DNA of 64,000 bases from Bacillota bacterium (GCA_017522185.1 JAFWZZ010000029.1:216247-280246), one strand, 5' to 3'. Positions 8,739-17,262 are shown, counted from the stretch's first letter. Translations and numbers: made by a program. Notes: generated by a model from the sequence alone, not told the origin.

Positions 8739-9839
8739 CTATTTATGGTTGATGTAACCTTTTTCTACTAAGGATTCTGCACACAGCACAGCACCGCCTG
8801 CAGCACCTCTTACAGTATTATGTGCCAGACCGATGAACTTAAAGTCATAAACAGTGTCTTCTCTCAGTCTGCCTACAGTTACGCCGAAACCGTTTTCGCA
8901 GTCAACGTCCAGCTTAACCTGTGGTCTGTTTTCTTCTTCTAAGTAGTGGATGAACTGCTTAGGTGCATTTGGAAGCTGTGTTTCCTGTGGGAAGCCCTTG
9001 AAGTTCTGCAGCTTTTCGATTAACTGTTCCTTTGTTGGCTTCTTTCTGAACTTCACAAATACAGCAGCTGTGTGACCGTCTAATACAGGTACTCTCACGC
9101 ACTGACAAGTGATGACAGGTTCGGATGCCTTAACGATAACGCCATTTTCGTGGTCTACAGTACCTAAGATTCTCAGTGGTTCCAGTTCGCTCTTTGCTTC
9201 TTCGCCGCCGATGTAAGGGATGATGTTTTCTACCATTTCAGGCCAGTCAGCAAAGGTCTTGCCTGCGCCGGAAATCGCCTGATATGTTGTAGCTACCACT
9301 TCGTATGGTTCATATTCTGCCCATGCTGCCAGTGCAGGAACATAGCCCTGGATGGAGCAGTTTGGCTTTACAGCGATGAAACCGTTTGTAGTGCCTAATC
9401 TTTCCTTCTGGTATTTGATTACGTCGAAATGGTCGATATTGATTTCAGGAACAACCATTGGAACGTCTTCTGTCCATCTGTGAGCGCTGTTGTTGGATAC
9501 AACCGGTGTTTCTGTCTTTGCGTATGCTTCTTCGATTGCCTTGATTTCTTCCTTGGACATATCTACCGCACTGAACACAAAGTCTACTGTTGCAGCAACC
9601 TTTTCTACTTCAGCCACGTCCATAACGATAATATCCTTTACAGCTTCCGGCATCGGTGTCGTCATCTTCCATCTTGCGCCGACTGCGTCTTCGTATCTCT
9701 TACCTGCACTTCTTGCACTTGCCGCGATGGTCACAACTTCGAACCATGGGTGGTTATCTAACAGAGAGATGAATCTCTGTCCAACCATACCTGTTCCGCC
9801 TAAGATGCCGACCTTTAATTTTCTGTCTAACTGTCTCAT
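8739..9839 (-). CDS. asd: Aspartate-semialdehyde dehydrogenase
   Basis: NADPH-dependent enzyme, 366 residues, making aspartate semialdehyde from aspartyl phosphate for lysine, diaminopimelate, threonine and methionine. The nucleotide-binding GGTGMVGQRF is near residues 14-23. The active-site cysteine lies in KPNCSIQGY (about 160), and SGAGKT plus the substrate-binding GHTAAVFVKF follow. Length and the CSIQ motif put it in the archaeal/fungal-like subgroup rather than the short B. subtilis type. It is divergent from dapA, which uses its product, and has its own promoter and an AAAGGAG ribosome binding site. Confidence 0.95.
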   Translation of the reverse strand: MRQLDRKLKVGILGGTGMVGQRFISLLDNHPWFEVVTIAASARSAGKRYEDAVGARWKMTTPMPEAVKDIIVMDVAEVEKVAATVDFVFSAVDMSKEEIKAIEEAYAKTETPVVSNNSAHRWTEDVPMVVPEINIDHFDVIKYQKERLGTTNGFIAVKPNCSIQGYVPALAAWAEYEPYEVVATTYQAISGAGKTFADWPEMVENIIPYIGGEEAKSELEPLRILGTVDHENGVIVKASEPVITCQCVRVPVLDGHTAAVFVKFRKKPTKEQLIEKLQNFKGFPQETQLPNAPKQFIHYLEEENRPQVKLDVDCENGFGVTVGRLREDTVYDFKFIGLAHNTVRGAAGGAVLCAESLVEKGYINHK

Positions 9840-9858
9840 TTTATATCTCCTTTTTCAA

Positions 9859-9871
9859 TGCCCAATGGGCA
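9859..9871. promoter_or_regulatory. Palindrome in the asd 5' untranslated region
   Basis: TGCCCAATGGGCA is an inverted repeat (5-bp arms, 3-nt centre). It is located between the asd promoter and its ribosome binding site, about 20 nt before the ATG. It could be a small hairpin or an operator. No known regulator consensus is recognised. Confidence 0.35.
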
Positions 9872-9908
9872 AATTTTCGCATAATTACATGGTATGCCAT
9901 ATCATAGT

Positions 9909-9937
9909 ATTTTACCATTTATCCGCTGAAATTTCAA
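9909..9937 (-). promoter_or_regulatory. Sigma-A promoter of asd
   Basis: On the minus strand -35 is TTGAAA (9932-9937) and -10 is TAAAAT (9909-9914), with a 17-nt spacer. The leader is about 60 nt. Confidence 0.8.
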
Positions 9938-9993
9938 CACCAAAAGCCCTTCCCACTCATAATATAGAGATAAAGTACAGAAAGGAGCTGCCT

Positions 9994-10878
9994 ATGTCTA
10001 TATTCAAAGGTTCCGGTGTCGCTCTCGTCACACCGTTCAAAGACGGGCGCATTGATTATCCTGCCCTGGAAGGGCTCATCGAGTGGCATATCGGGTCCGG
10101 TACGGATGCCCTGATCGTCTGCGGCACCACAGGCGAAGCCTCCACCCTGTCCCCGGTCGAAAAACTGTCCCTCGTCGAATTTGCCATCAAAAAAGCAGAT
10201 GGACGGATTCCGGTCATCGCAGGCGCAGGCAGTAACGATACATCTCATTCCATGTATTTATCTAAAGAGATGGAGTACGCAGGCGCAGACGGCCTGCTCA
10301 TCGTCACGCCATACTATAACAAGGCCACTCAGGCCGGTCTGATTAAACACTATACCGCTATTGCCGATTACGTAGAGATTCCCATCATCCTCTATTCTGT
10401 CAAAAGCCGAACGGGTCTGAATATTACCCCTGCCACCGTCAAAGAGCTGAAGAAGCATCCTAACATACGTGGCATCAAAGAAGCCAGCGGTGACATTTCC
10501 CAGATCTGCTCCATTGCCGCTTTGGCCGACCATGATTTCCAGCTCTATTCCGGCAATGATGACCATACGATCTCCATGATGGCCCTCGGTGCCGTCGGCT
10601 GCATTTCAACGGTCGCCAATATCATCCCTGAACGGTATCACCAGATGACAAAAGACTATCTGGAAGGTCGTCACAAGGCTGCTGCAAAAAAACAGCTTGC
10701 TATGCTGCCGCTGATCCATGCGGTTTTCGCAGAAGTCAATCCGATACCGGTCAAAGCCGCGCTGCACATGATGGGAAAGATCCAACGCGAGTACCGTCTG
10801 CCGTTATGCGACCCGTCTAACGAAACGCTGTACCTTCTCTTTGATGAGATGAAACGTTACGGCATCCCGCTTAAATGA
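9994..10878 (+). CDS. dapA: 4-hydroxy-tetrahydrodipicolinate synthase
   Basis: Condenses pyruvate with aspartate semialdehyde in the lysine/diaminopimelate route; 294 residues from the ATG at 9994, which has AAAGGAG 8 nt upstream. The TIM-barrel shows the GTTGEA substrate loop (about 44-49), the PYYNK tyrosine region (about 106-110) and the Schiff-base lysine in GIKEASGD (about 160-166). The segment that is usually YNVPxRT reads YSVKSRT here; the arginine that binds the substrate carboxylate is kept. The open frame extends upstream to 9490, but that extension runs antisense through asd and is not part of the gene. It is divergent from asd and convergent with rpmF. Confidence 0.95.
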   Translation: MSIFKGSGVALVTPFKDGRIDYPALEGLIEWHIGSGTDALIVCGTTGEASTLSPVEKLSLVEFAIKKADGRIPVIAGAGSNDTSHSMYLSKEMEYAGADGLLIVTPYYNKATQAGLIKHYTAIADYVEIPIILYSVKSRTGLNITPATVKELKKHPNIRGIKEASGDISQICSIAALADHDFQLYSGNDDHTISMMALGAVGCISTVANIIPERYHQMTKDYLEGRHKAAAKKQLAMLPLIHAVFAEVNPIPVKAALHMMGKIQREYRLPLCDPSNETLYLLFDEMKRYGIPLK

Positions 10879-10909
10879 CGTTCCACCAGCCCGATAGCGC
10901 AAAAAAGAA

Positions 10910-10936
10910 AAAAAGAGCAGTAAAACTGCTCTTTTT
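10910..10936. terminator. Bidirectional terminator between dapA and rpmF
   Basis: An 11-bp stem (10910-10920 with 10926-10936) with loop TAAAA is flanked by A/T runs on both sides. It can end dapA transcripts on the plus strand and rpmF transcripts on the minus strand. Confidence 0.85.
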
Positions 10937-10960
10937 GTATTCTTCGTAATTATCCTTAGC

Positions 10961-11140
10961 TTATGCTTCAGCAACAACTTCCTTGCCGTCGTAATAGTTA
11001 CAGTTTGGGCATACTCTGTGTGGAAGTTTTGGCTCGTGGCACTGAGGACAGATGGATACGCCTGGTAAAGACTTCTTCATGTTAGGGGATCTTCTCTGGT
11101 CTCTCTTCGCTTTAGATGTTTTTCTCTTAGGTACTGCCAT
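10961..11140 (-). CDS. rpmF: 50S ribosomal protein L32
   Basis: A 59-residue ribosomal protein that begins [14 protein letters not shown], the standard L32 start. It contains a zinc-ribbon pair CPQC and CPNC (residues about 31-34 and 44-47), so this is the zinc-binding form. GAGGAGGTG precedes the ATG. In B. subtilis and many Firmicutes rpmF follows ylbN/yceD (DUF177). Here ackA lies directly upstream and no yceD fits in the 95-nt gap. It has its own promoter. Confidence 0.97.
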   Translation of the reverse strand: MAVPKRKTSKAKRDQRRSPNMKKSLPGVSICPQCHEPKLPHRVCPNCNYYDGKEVVAEA

Positions 11141-11203
11141 GTTCTACACCTCCTCCTGCTCGTGTGATTCTATGCTAAACAAATAATTTTCGTCAACTAC
11201 TAA

Positions 11204-11232
11204 AGTATATACTAAAACACTCAGCTTGTCAA
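11204..11232 (-). promoter_or_regulatory. Sigma-A promoter of rpmF
   Basis: On the minus strand a perfect -35 TTGACA (11227-11232) and -10 TATACT (11204-11209) are 17 nt apart, starting 4 nt before the ackA stop. A second weaker candidate (TTGACG with TAGAAT, 18-nt spacer) lies about 30 nt closer to the gene. Confidence 0.8.
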
Positions 11233-11235
11233 CAA

Positions 11236-12444
11236 TTATTTATTTTTTCTAGCTCTTGCGATATGGTAAGTGTCTCTGGCAATCATTAATTCTTCGTTAG
11301 TAGGGATTAATAACAGTCTAACCTTGGAATCTTCTGTAGCGAAGTCTGTTTCCTTACCTCTAACGTTGTTCTTCAGAACGTCCATCTTGATGCCCAGGTT
11401 GCCTAAGTTCTGGCAGATCATTTCTCTCATGCCGATATCGTTTTCACCAACACCTGCAGTGAAGATGATAGCGTCAACGCCGTTCATTTCTGCGATGTAG
11501 GAACCGATGTAACCTCTAACCTTCTGAGCGAAGATCTTCAGAGCTAATGCAGCTCTTTCGTTGCCTTCCTTTACAGCTTCTTCTAAGTCTCTGAAGTCGG
11601 AAGAAACGCCGGAGATACCTAATACGCCGGATTTCTTATTCAGGATTTCGTTAGCTGCACCCTGAGGTAAGTTTTCCTTCTGTCTAATGTAAGTTACGAT
11701 AGCAGGGTCGATGTCACCACATCTTGTACCCATTACCAGACCTTCTAATGGAGTGAAGCCCATGGAAGTGTCTACGCATCTGCCGTGCTTGATAGCGGAT
11801 ACGGAAGCACCGTTACCTAAGTGGCAAGTGATCAGCTTCAGGTCGTGCATATCTACGCCTAACATGTCAGCTGCTCTTTCTGCAACGTACTTGTGGGAAG
11901 TACCGTGGAAGCCGTATCTTCTGATGCCGTGCTTCTTGTAGTATTCGTATGGAATCGCATACAGATAAGATTCAGGTGGCATTGTCTGGTGGAATGCTGT
12001 ATCGAATACACCTACCATTGGAGTATCTGGCATTAATGCCTGGCAAGCAGCGATACCCTGTAAGTTTGGTGTGTTGTGCAGTGGAGCTAATTCAACACAT
12101 TCTTCTAATGCACCGATTACTGCATCGTCAATGTATACGGAGTAAGCGAACTTTTCACCAGCGTGTACAACTCTGTGGCCTACAGCACCGATTTCGTCCA
12201 TGCTCTTAACAACACCGTGTTCCGGATGCTGTACAGCGTCTAATACGTTCTTGATTGCATCCTGGTGGTTTTCCATAGGAACAACGTTCTTCACCTTGTC
12301 CATACCGATTTTTTCATGTGTAATAACGGAACCTTCCATTCCGATTCTTTCTACTAAACCTTTACATAATAATTCTTCGTTTGTCATGTTCAGAACCTGA
12401 TACTTTAAAGAAGAACTACCGCAGTTGATTACTAATACGTTCAT
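11236..12444 (-). CDS. ackA: Acetate kinase
   Basis: ATP-forming acetate kinase, 402 residues, the last step of acetate production from acetyl phosphate. The ASKHA-fold signatures are present: [12 protein letters not shown] at the N-terminus, [20 protein letters not shown] (about 225-245), the HRVVHAGE region, and the GVGEND loop near residue 330. GGAGG lies before the ATG and a strong promoter lies just upstream. No phosphate acetyltransferase gene is next to it, unlike the usual pta-ackA pair. Instead it sits within a ylb/rpmF neighbourhood, next to tmcAL, whose product consumes acetate. Confidence 0.97.
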   Translation of the reverse strand: MNVLVINCGSSSLKYQVLNMTNEELLCKGLVERIGMEGSVITHEKIGMDKVKNVVPMENHQDAIKNVLDAVQHPEHGVVKSMDEIGAVGHRVVHAGEKFAYSVYIDDAVIGALEECVELAPLHNTPNLQGIAACQALMPDTPMVGVFDTAFHQTMPPESYLYAIPYEYYKKHGIRRYGFHGTSHKYVAERAADMLGVDMHDLKLITCHLGNGASVSAIKHGRCVDTSMGFTPLEGLVMGTRCGDIDPAIVTYIRQKENLPQGAANEILNKKSGVLGISGVSSDFRDLEEAVKEGNERAALALKIFAQKVRGYIGSYIAEMNGVDAIIFTAGVGENDIGMREMICQNLGNLGIKMDVLKNNVRGKETDFATEDSKVRLLLIPTNEELMIARDTYHIARARKNK

Positions 12445-12486
12445 TATAATCCTCCATATCTCTTACTAAGTATTCTAACCTTATAA

Positions 12487-12515
12487 ATTATACCGCACAA
12501 CTTTACCTAAATCAA
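12487..12515 (-). promoter_or_regulatory. Sigma-A promoter of ackA
   Basis: On the minus strand -35 is TTGATT (12510-12515) and -10 is TATAAT (12487-12492), with a 17-nt spacer, immediately after the tmcAL stop codon. Confidence 0.8.
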
Positions 12516-12521
12516 GCAAAA

Positions 12522-13637
12522 TTATTGGTTTATATAGGGTCTTTGGGTATAATCTGCCATTTCATAGAGGTTTTCTCCAGTCAGCAAATTGTAAATGTCG
12601 GAAGCAAGGATGTCCTTCTCCAGGGTTCCACGGATTTCCGGATATCTGCCGGCTTCCTTATTGATGTTGGTGATGACAGGAATCGTGTTCACTTCCCTCT
12701 TCCTGATGTCCTTCAGAAACTTCGCACCGTTTCCGTCAAAAGCAAGCACGCGGGCATAGCTCACAGCCTGCGTCACATCCTCCTCTCTGATTTCCAAAAG
12801 AATATGAGCAAGCAGTCTGCAGATCCTCGTCCTCGTATAAACCTTAGATTTAACACGGTCAATCAGTGTCTCCAGAGAGTCCGCGTACCGGATTTCTTTC
12901 TTCAGCTTGTTGGCAAGGCCTGCGTCGGCTGCGAAATACCGTGTAAGTTCTTCTATCGGCATCTGCAGGATCTTCATGGCGGCCATCCGGTAAAAAATGT
13001 CCGCAATTTCTCTGCTTCTCCCCGGCTGTTCCTCTTCCATGCGTGCCCTGATTTCCGATGCAGATGCATGATAACCTTTGCCCTGCCGCTTCACCGTATA
13101 AGGCTGCAGCGTTTCAATCTGCTTCAGATATTCGATGCCGAGGATGTTGTTGGGCTCTTTGATCAGTCTGTCGTCAAAGTCGTGTTCGGCTTCCAAAACC
13201 GCGATTTCACGGGCTTTCGGATGGGAATATCCCTCCCGCATCAAAAGCTGAATCCGGTCCTTCAGCAAGTCATCTGAAACTTTCAGGAAGGCTGCCGCAG
13301 ACCGGAGCGCATCCAAATCTCCTGCTTCGCTGCCGAAGGCAAGGATGTCTACCCCGCCAAGGCCTTCCAGGACTTCTATAGCACCTTTGGCGAAGTACTC
13401 CGCGCTGTTTACGGCATAAACTGCAGGCAGCTCCACCACCAGGTTTACACCCTGTTTTACTGCTGCCTCTGCACGTTTCCATTTATCGAAAACTGCAGGC
13501 ATGCCTCTCTGCACAAAGTTTCCACTCATGACAACAACACAGATGTCAGCATCTGTGTCCTTCTTCGCCTGTTCAATTAAATACTTGTGTCCTTCGTGAA
13601 AAGGATTAAATTCTGCTACAATTCCTATGGTTTTCAT
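12522..13637 (-). CDS. tmcAL: tRNA(Met) cytidine acetate ligase
   Basis: A 371-residue YlbM/TmcAL-family protein. The B. subtilis enzyme uses ATP and acetate to form N4-acetylcytidine at the wobble base of elongator tRNA(Met). The nucleotidyltransferase motif GIVAEFNPFHEGHKYLI starts at residue 4, and SGNFVQRG follows. The in-frame extension upstream to 13697 overlaps ylbJ and lacks the family start, so the ATG at 13637 is chosen. Its ribosome binding site is weak and it begins 7 nt after the ylbJ stop, suggesting coupling. Confidence 0.9.
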   Translation of the reverse strand: MKTIGIVAEFNPFHEGHKYLIEQAKKDTDADICVVVMSGNFVQRGMPAVFDKWKRAEAAVKQGVNLVVELPAVYAVNSAEYFAKGAIEVLEGLGGVDILAFGSEAGDLDALRSAAAFLKVSDDLLKDRIQLLMREGYSHPKAREIAVLEAEHDFDDRLIKEPNNILGIEYLKQIETLQPYTVKRQGKGYHASASEIRARMEEEQPGRSREIADIFYRMAAMKILQMPIEELTRYFAADAGLANKLKKEIRYADSLETLIDRVKSKVYTRTRICRLLAHILLEIREEDVTQAVSYARVLAFDGNGAKFLKDIRKREVNTIPVITNINKEAGRYPEIRGTLEKDILASDIYNLLTGENLYEMADYTQRPYINQ

Positions 13638-13644
13638 AAGGTTA

Positions 13645-14553
13645 TCATACCACAAAAGCGCAGATGGTAAAAGTCCATATTGCACTGAGTGCGCCATGAA
13701 GAATTTTTATCGTAAGAATCTGCCCCGGTTTCACCGGACATCCCTTCAGCATACTCATGGTCTGTCCCGTCACAGACAGGCCGCCAAAGGAGATGAGAAA
13801 AGACGATAATACCAGCTTCATCCTAAGGCTGCAGCTGCATCTCGCAATTTCACTGCACCCCACTGTCATTTCCAGCAGGCCCTTGCAGAAGGCAGAAGCC
13901 CAGTCAGGCATAGACTGAAACAAATCAGATATATCCAGGAAAGCCGCTCCAATCATGAAGAGCAGAATATATGCAAGGACGATGCCCAGGGAACGGAAAC
14001 TTTCCAGAATACTGTCGGTAAAAGGCGTTTCACCCGACATCGTACCGCTTCCGCGATGCCTGTGTATCTTCTGTTCCGGTATCTTTGTCCCTCTTCCCAG
14101 AATCAGTCCGCAGATTGCCGCTGCCGCGTAATGACTGCATGCAAGTACATAGCCCGCCGTTTTGTTCTGATAAAAAGTGACACCTATGCCGCCGGTCAGA
14201 AATGCCGGACCTGTAATCATAGCATAGGAAAGCACACGCTTCAGCCCGGCTTCATCCAGCAGGCCGTCTCTGTACTGGTCCCCTGCCATCTTTGCACCCA
14301 TGGGATAGCCGGAGAAAAACGCCATAACAGCCGGATAAAACCGGCTGGACGTCATCGCGCTGACGCCGGCTCTTTTGATATATCCGGCTACGACCATAAA
14401 AGGCAGCAGCGACGGCACCACCGCGTTCATCCAGATGCGGATTGCCGACTTTGATGCGGTAACGGTAATCTCCGGAAACACCATCATCATCAGACAGGCC
14501 GCAACAGCCAGCATGCATATCGCTTTGTTTTTTTCAAAAAATCGAAAACCCAT
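13645..14553 (-). CDS. ylbJ: Sporulation integral membrane protein YlbJ-like
   Basis: A 302-residue membrane protein with about seven to eight hydrophobic segments and a nucleoside-recognition (gate) type pattern, including the loops FFSGYPMGAKMAGDQ (about 89-103) and ISFGGLSVTGQTMS (about 253-266). B. subtilis YlbJ is needed for spore cortex formation. The start is uncertain. The ATG at 14553 lies inside the stem of a terminator hairpin and has no clear ribosome binding site. An internal ATG (residue 14, about 14514) is the alternative. It lies between a coiled-coil gene and tmcAL, as in the ylb cluster of other Firmicutes. Confidence 0.85.
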   Translation of the reverse strand: MGFRFFEKNKAICMLAVAACLMMMVFPEITVTASKSAIRIWMNAVVPSLLPFMVVAGYIKRAGVSAMTSSRFYPAVMAFFSGYPMGAKMAGDQYRDGLLDEAGLKRVLSYAMITGPAFLTGGIGVTFYQNKTAGYVLACSHYAAAAICGLILGRGTKIPEQKIHRHRGSGTMSGETPFTDSILESFRSLGIVLAYILLFMIGAAFLDISDLFQSMPDWASAFCKGLLEMTVGCSEIARCSCSLRMKLVLSSFLISFGGLSVTGQTMSMLKGCPVKPGQILTIKILHGALSAIWTFTICAFVV

Positions 14554-14583
14554 GGTAGAAACTATGTTCCGTCCATGGGTTTT
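14545..14583 (-). terminator. Terminator overlapping the start of ylbJ
   Basis: An 11-bp perfect stem (14545-14555 with 14573-14583, loop 17 nt) is followed on the minus strand by a T run. It lies just after the coiled-coil gene, and its downstream arm contains the first codon of ylbJ. Confidence 0.65.
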
Positions 14584-14592
14584 ATGCTATTG

Positions 14593-15153
14593 CTATTCTT
14601 CTGTAACCGGAGAGCCTACAACCATCAGATCTTCGTCGTTCTGCGTTCTGTAAGCCATTTCCTTGATTTCATCTCTGTTGTTCTGCAGAACGCCGCCGAT
14701 GCCTTCGAATGTCTTTTCTAAATTAGAGAACATTTCGCCGAAGTACTTCATGTTCAGATCATCCATCTTCGCCTGCATATCGTAGAGCAGCTTATCCACA
14801 TAATCATAAGTACGCATCTTTAACAGCTTGCAGTAGTCTTCTGCCTCGATGCGGATTTCTTCCGCCAGCTTCTGCGCTCTTAAGGTAATATCATGGGTGT
14901 TTACCAGATATTCAGCCTGCTTATTGGCTTCTACGATGATTTTTTCGTATTCAGCCTTGGCTTCTGTCAGGATTCTTTCCTTTTCTTCCTTCACCCATTT
15001 TGCCTGCTGTACATCATCAGGAAGACTCAGGCGGATTTCTCTCACGATTTCCAAAAGTTCGTTGGAATCGATCATAATCTTGCCGGTCAGCGGCAGCCCA
15101 GGGGCAGTATCGACGATATCTTCGATTTCTTCTAATAATTCTAATACTGTCAT
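14593..15153 (-). CDS. Coiled-coil protein, DivIVA/ATP-synthase-b-like
   Basis: A 186-residue acidic protein of unknown function. The first 50 residues resemble the short N-terminal segment of related clostridial proteins (LLEEIEDIVDTAPGLPLTGK). Residues about 55-150 form one long heptad-rich helix with many Glu, Lys and Ala residues. No membrane segment or catalytic motif is seen. Homologues annotated as ATPase or V-type ATPase subunit-like are, from memory, common next to coaD and ylbJ in Clostridia. The placement suggests an envelope or sporulation role, but that is only inference. GGAGG is 6 nt before the ATG and coaD ends 9 nt upstream. Confidence 0.7.
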   Translation of the reverse strand: MTVLELLEEIEDIVDTAPGLPLTGKIMIDSNELLEIVREIRLSLPDDVQQAKWVKEEKERILTEAKAEYEKIIVEANKQAEYLVNTHDITLRAQKLAEEIRIEAEDYCKLLKMRTYDYVDKLLYDMQAKMDDLNMKYFGEMFSNLEKTFEGIGGVLQNNRDEIKEMAYRTQNDEDLMVVGSPVTEE

Positions 15154-15162
15154 GTTATCCTC

Positions 15163-15651
15163 CTATTTCCTGCAGTACTTCTTTTTCATTTCTTCCAGAA
15201 TCTTCTCCGGAACCAGGCCGTCTACGCATCCGCCCAGGGAGAGAACTTCTTTGATAACGCTGGAACTGATGAATGAGTATTCCGGATTGGTCATCAGGAA
15301 CACGGACTCAACCCCCTCGTTGAAGAGGCGGTCATTCATCTGCGCCATTTGGATTTCATATTCAAAATCCGTGGTCGCACGCAGTCCGCGAATGACTGCA
15401 TTGAAACCGTTGGCGTTGACATAGTCAGCCAGAAGGCCCTGGAAACAGTCGACTTTGACATTTCCCAGGTGTGCCGTTTCGGCTTTGATCATCGCAACAC
15501 GCTCTTCTTTGGTAAACAGCGGCTGCTTGTTAGGATTGACGATGACACCGACTACCAGCTCGCCGAACATCTTGGACGCTCTTTCGATAATATCCAGGTG
15601 TCCGTAGGTCATCGGGTCAAAGGATCCGGTGTATAAAGCTCTTTTTGTCAT
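15163..15651 (-). CDS. coaD: Phosphopantetheine adenylyltransferase
   Basis: A 162-residue nucleotidyltransferase for the fourth step of coenzyme A synthesis. The N-terminal TGSFDPMTYGHLD contains the (T/H)xGH motif, and the ISSSVIKEV segment near the C-terminus is the second ATP-binding signature. GGAGGAA lies in the end of rsmD. The rsmD-coaD pair is very widely conserved in bacteria. Confidence 0.97.
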   Translation of the reverse strand: MTKRALYTGSFDPMTYGHLDIIERASKMFGELVVGVIVNPNKQPLFTKEERVAMIKAETAHLGNVKVDCFQGLLADYVNANGFNAVIRGLRATTDFEYEIQMAQMNDRLFNEGVESVFLMTNPEYSFISSSVIKEVLSLGGCVDGLVPEKILEEMKKKYCRK

Positions 15652-15654
15652 ATG

Positions 15655-16209
15655 TTATTCTTCCTCCGATGCATATTGGTAAATGCTGACGATGATTCTG
15701 CCGTAACGGCGTTCTTTCACCTTGATCAGATTACCAACCTGCTCTGGCATTTCATCATATTTGCCATGTTCTGCTATTATTATACCGTCATTCTGCAATA
15801 AATCAAGTTCTTCTATCAAAGCCAGGCAGTTTTCGTAGAGTCCGTCATGGTATGGCGGATCCAGGAAAAAGATATCCGCTTTCTCCCTGATTCTTGCCAG
15901 CGTCTTAGTGTAATCTCCGGCCAGAATGATGGATTTATCTTCCGCCTTGCAGATTTTCACATTGGTTTTGATCAGATTCAGGCTGGCTCTGGCATTGTCA
16001 CAGAAGTAGCATTTTTCTGCACCTCTGGACAGCGCCTCCAGACCCAGGCTGCCTGTTCCTGCAAACAGATCGACGCATACGGATCCATAGATATCGTTCT
16101 GCAGCAGATTGAAAATGGCTTCTTTTACCTTGTCCGTCGTCGGTCTCACGTCGTAACCGATTGGCGTTTCCAGTTTTCTTCCACGGTATTCACCGGTAAT
16201 AATTCTCAT
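15655..16209 (-). CDS. rsmD: 16S rRNA (guanine966-N2)-methyltransferase
   Basis: SAM-dependent methyltransferase of 184 residues that modifies G966 of 16S rRNA. The N-terminus MRIITGEYRGRKL, the SAM loop DLFAGTGSLGLEAL (about 48-61) and the catalytic FLDPPY (about 118-123) are all typical. GAGAGGAAT precedes the ATG. It is 3 nt upstream of coaD, probably in one operon. Confidence 0.96.
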   Translation of the reverse strand: MRIITGEYRGRKLETPIGYDVRPTTDKVKEAIFNLLQNDIYGSVCVDLFAGTGSLGLEALSRGAEKCYFCDNARASLNLIKTNVKICKAEDKSIILAGDYTKTLARIREKADIFFLDPPYHDGLYENCLALIEELDLLQNDGIIIAEHGKYDEMPEQVGNLIKVKERRYGRIIVSIYQYASEEE

Positions 16210-16246
16210 AGGTTATTCCTCTCTTATTTCTCTGTTTCGTCAAAAG

Positions 16247-16912
16247 TTATTTGCTCAAAACCTTGCCAATGCCGATGTCGGCCGTTTCGATTTTTCCCAT
16301 TAAATACTGTACCATTTCGTTGCCATGAACCGGTTTCTTCGCATGGAAGGTCACCGTATGGCTGGCCCAGACCGCATATCCCGGCTCATCGAAAAAGGTC
16401 ATGTCACCGGACAGGCCGCTTGGGATGTCCAAAGATGCGATGTAGATATTCGCCTCATTACATCTTCTGATAATCTGCTCCGCCGCCGGCCGCAGCTGGC
16501 CGTGAAAGCCCGTTCCGTAGATTGCATCCACAATGATGTCCTCTTCCTCTGTCAGATAGTCGTCATCCGGCGTGAGAATTGGCAGCTTGTCCTTGATAAG
16601 ATTATAATTGGTGATGGCATCTTTGGTTACAGGTTCGCCTTCCACCAGCAGCACGCTGACGTCAATACCTGCCTCGTGGAACTTCCTTGCAACCACAAAA
16701 CCGTCGCCGCCGTTATTGCCCTTACCGCAGAGTACAAGCACCTTTTCTACCTTACCGTAGGTATAGCGGAAGGCGTCCAGGATGTACTCTGCCGCCTTGG
16801 TACCGGCGTTTTCCATCATTTCATAGTAGGATAAGCCTGCCTCGTCGGCCATCTTCTCCAGCAGCTTCATCTCTTCGCATGTAACAGTTTCTTTTGTATG
16901 TAAATTTTCCAT
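16247..16912 (-). CDS. nnrE: NAD(P)H-hydrate epimerase
   Basis: A 221-residue YjeF N-terminal domain protein that epimerises damaged (hydrated) NADH/NADPH. The glycine-rich CGKGNNGGDGFVVAR (about 55-70) and DAIYGTGFHG (about 119-128) are the family signatures. Most bacteria fuse this to the ADP/ATP-dependent dehydratase. Here only the epimerase half is present and no dehydratase is in the window. The frame is open to 17011, but the residues before ENLHTKETVT do not look like the family, so the ATG at 16912 is chosen. Its ribosome binding site is weak. Confidence 0.85.
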   Translation of the reverse strand: MENLHTKETVTCEEMKLLEKMADEAGLSYYEMMENAGTKAAEYILDAFRYTYGKVEKVLVLCGKGNNGGDGFVVARKFHEAGIDVSVLLVEGEPVTKDAITNYNLIKDKLPILTPDDDYLTEEEDIIVDAIYGTGFHGQLRPAAEQIIRRCNEANIYIASLDIPSGLSGDMTFFDEPGYAVWASHTVTFHAKKPVHGNEMVQYLMGKIETADIGIGKVLSK

Positions 16913-16992
16913 TTTCTTCACACTTCTTTCTTGTTGCTTTCTACATTTTAGAATAACATAGTGGTTTTCACTTCGCAAGTATTGAGTTAGCG

Positions 16993-17028
16993 AACAAAAC
17001 AAAGAAGACACCCATCAGGATGCCTTCT
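16993..17028 (-). terminator. Terminator after the SASP gene
   Basis: An 11-bp stem with two G-T pairs (17003-17013 with 17018-17028) and a 4-nt loop is followed on the minus strand by TTTGTTTTG. It lies 31 nt past the SASP stop. Confidence 0.75.
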
Positions 17029-17058
17029 CCGTATCCGGTAAGCCCGGTTATCTTCTGA

Positions 17059-17262
17059 CTATTTGCCAGCTAACTGCTGTTCAGCCATTTCGACTAACTT
17101 CTTTGTCATATAGCCGCCAACATAGCCGTTCTGTCTTGCAGTCAGGTTACCCTTATCAGTCTGTGCATAGTTGGACAGGCCTAATTCGTTGGCAACTTCA
17201 GTCTTTAAGTTGTTTAAAGCAGGCTTTACGCTCGCTTCATTCATCTTCTGCTGTAAGCTCAT
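17059..17262 (-). CDS. Alpha/beta-type small acid-soluble spore protein
   Basis: A 67-residue spore DNA-binding protein that protects DNA in the dormant spore. The core matches the family: EVANELGL around the GPR protease site, and TARQNGYVGGYMTKKLVEMAEQQL-like spacing with the invariant NG, GG and M positions. The longer reading would start at a GTG that overlaps the AGGAGGTG ribosome binding site, so the ATG at 17262 is used. Expression is expected from sigma-G in the forespore, though no clear sigma-G promoter was found. It has its own terminator. It shows the organism belongs to a spore-forming lineage. Confidence 0.92.
   Translation of the reverse strand: MSLQQKMNEASVKPALNNLKTEVANELGLSNYAQTDKGNLTARQNGYVGGYMTKKLVEMAEQQLAGK

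Noticed and set aside
9490-9993. In-frame 168-codon N-terminal extension of dapA
   Set aside because: It runs antisense through asd. The ATG at 9994 has a good ribosome binding site and begins exactly where the DapA family starts.
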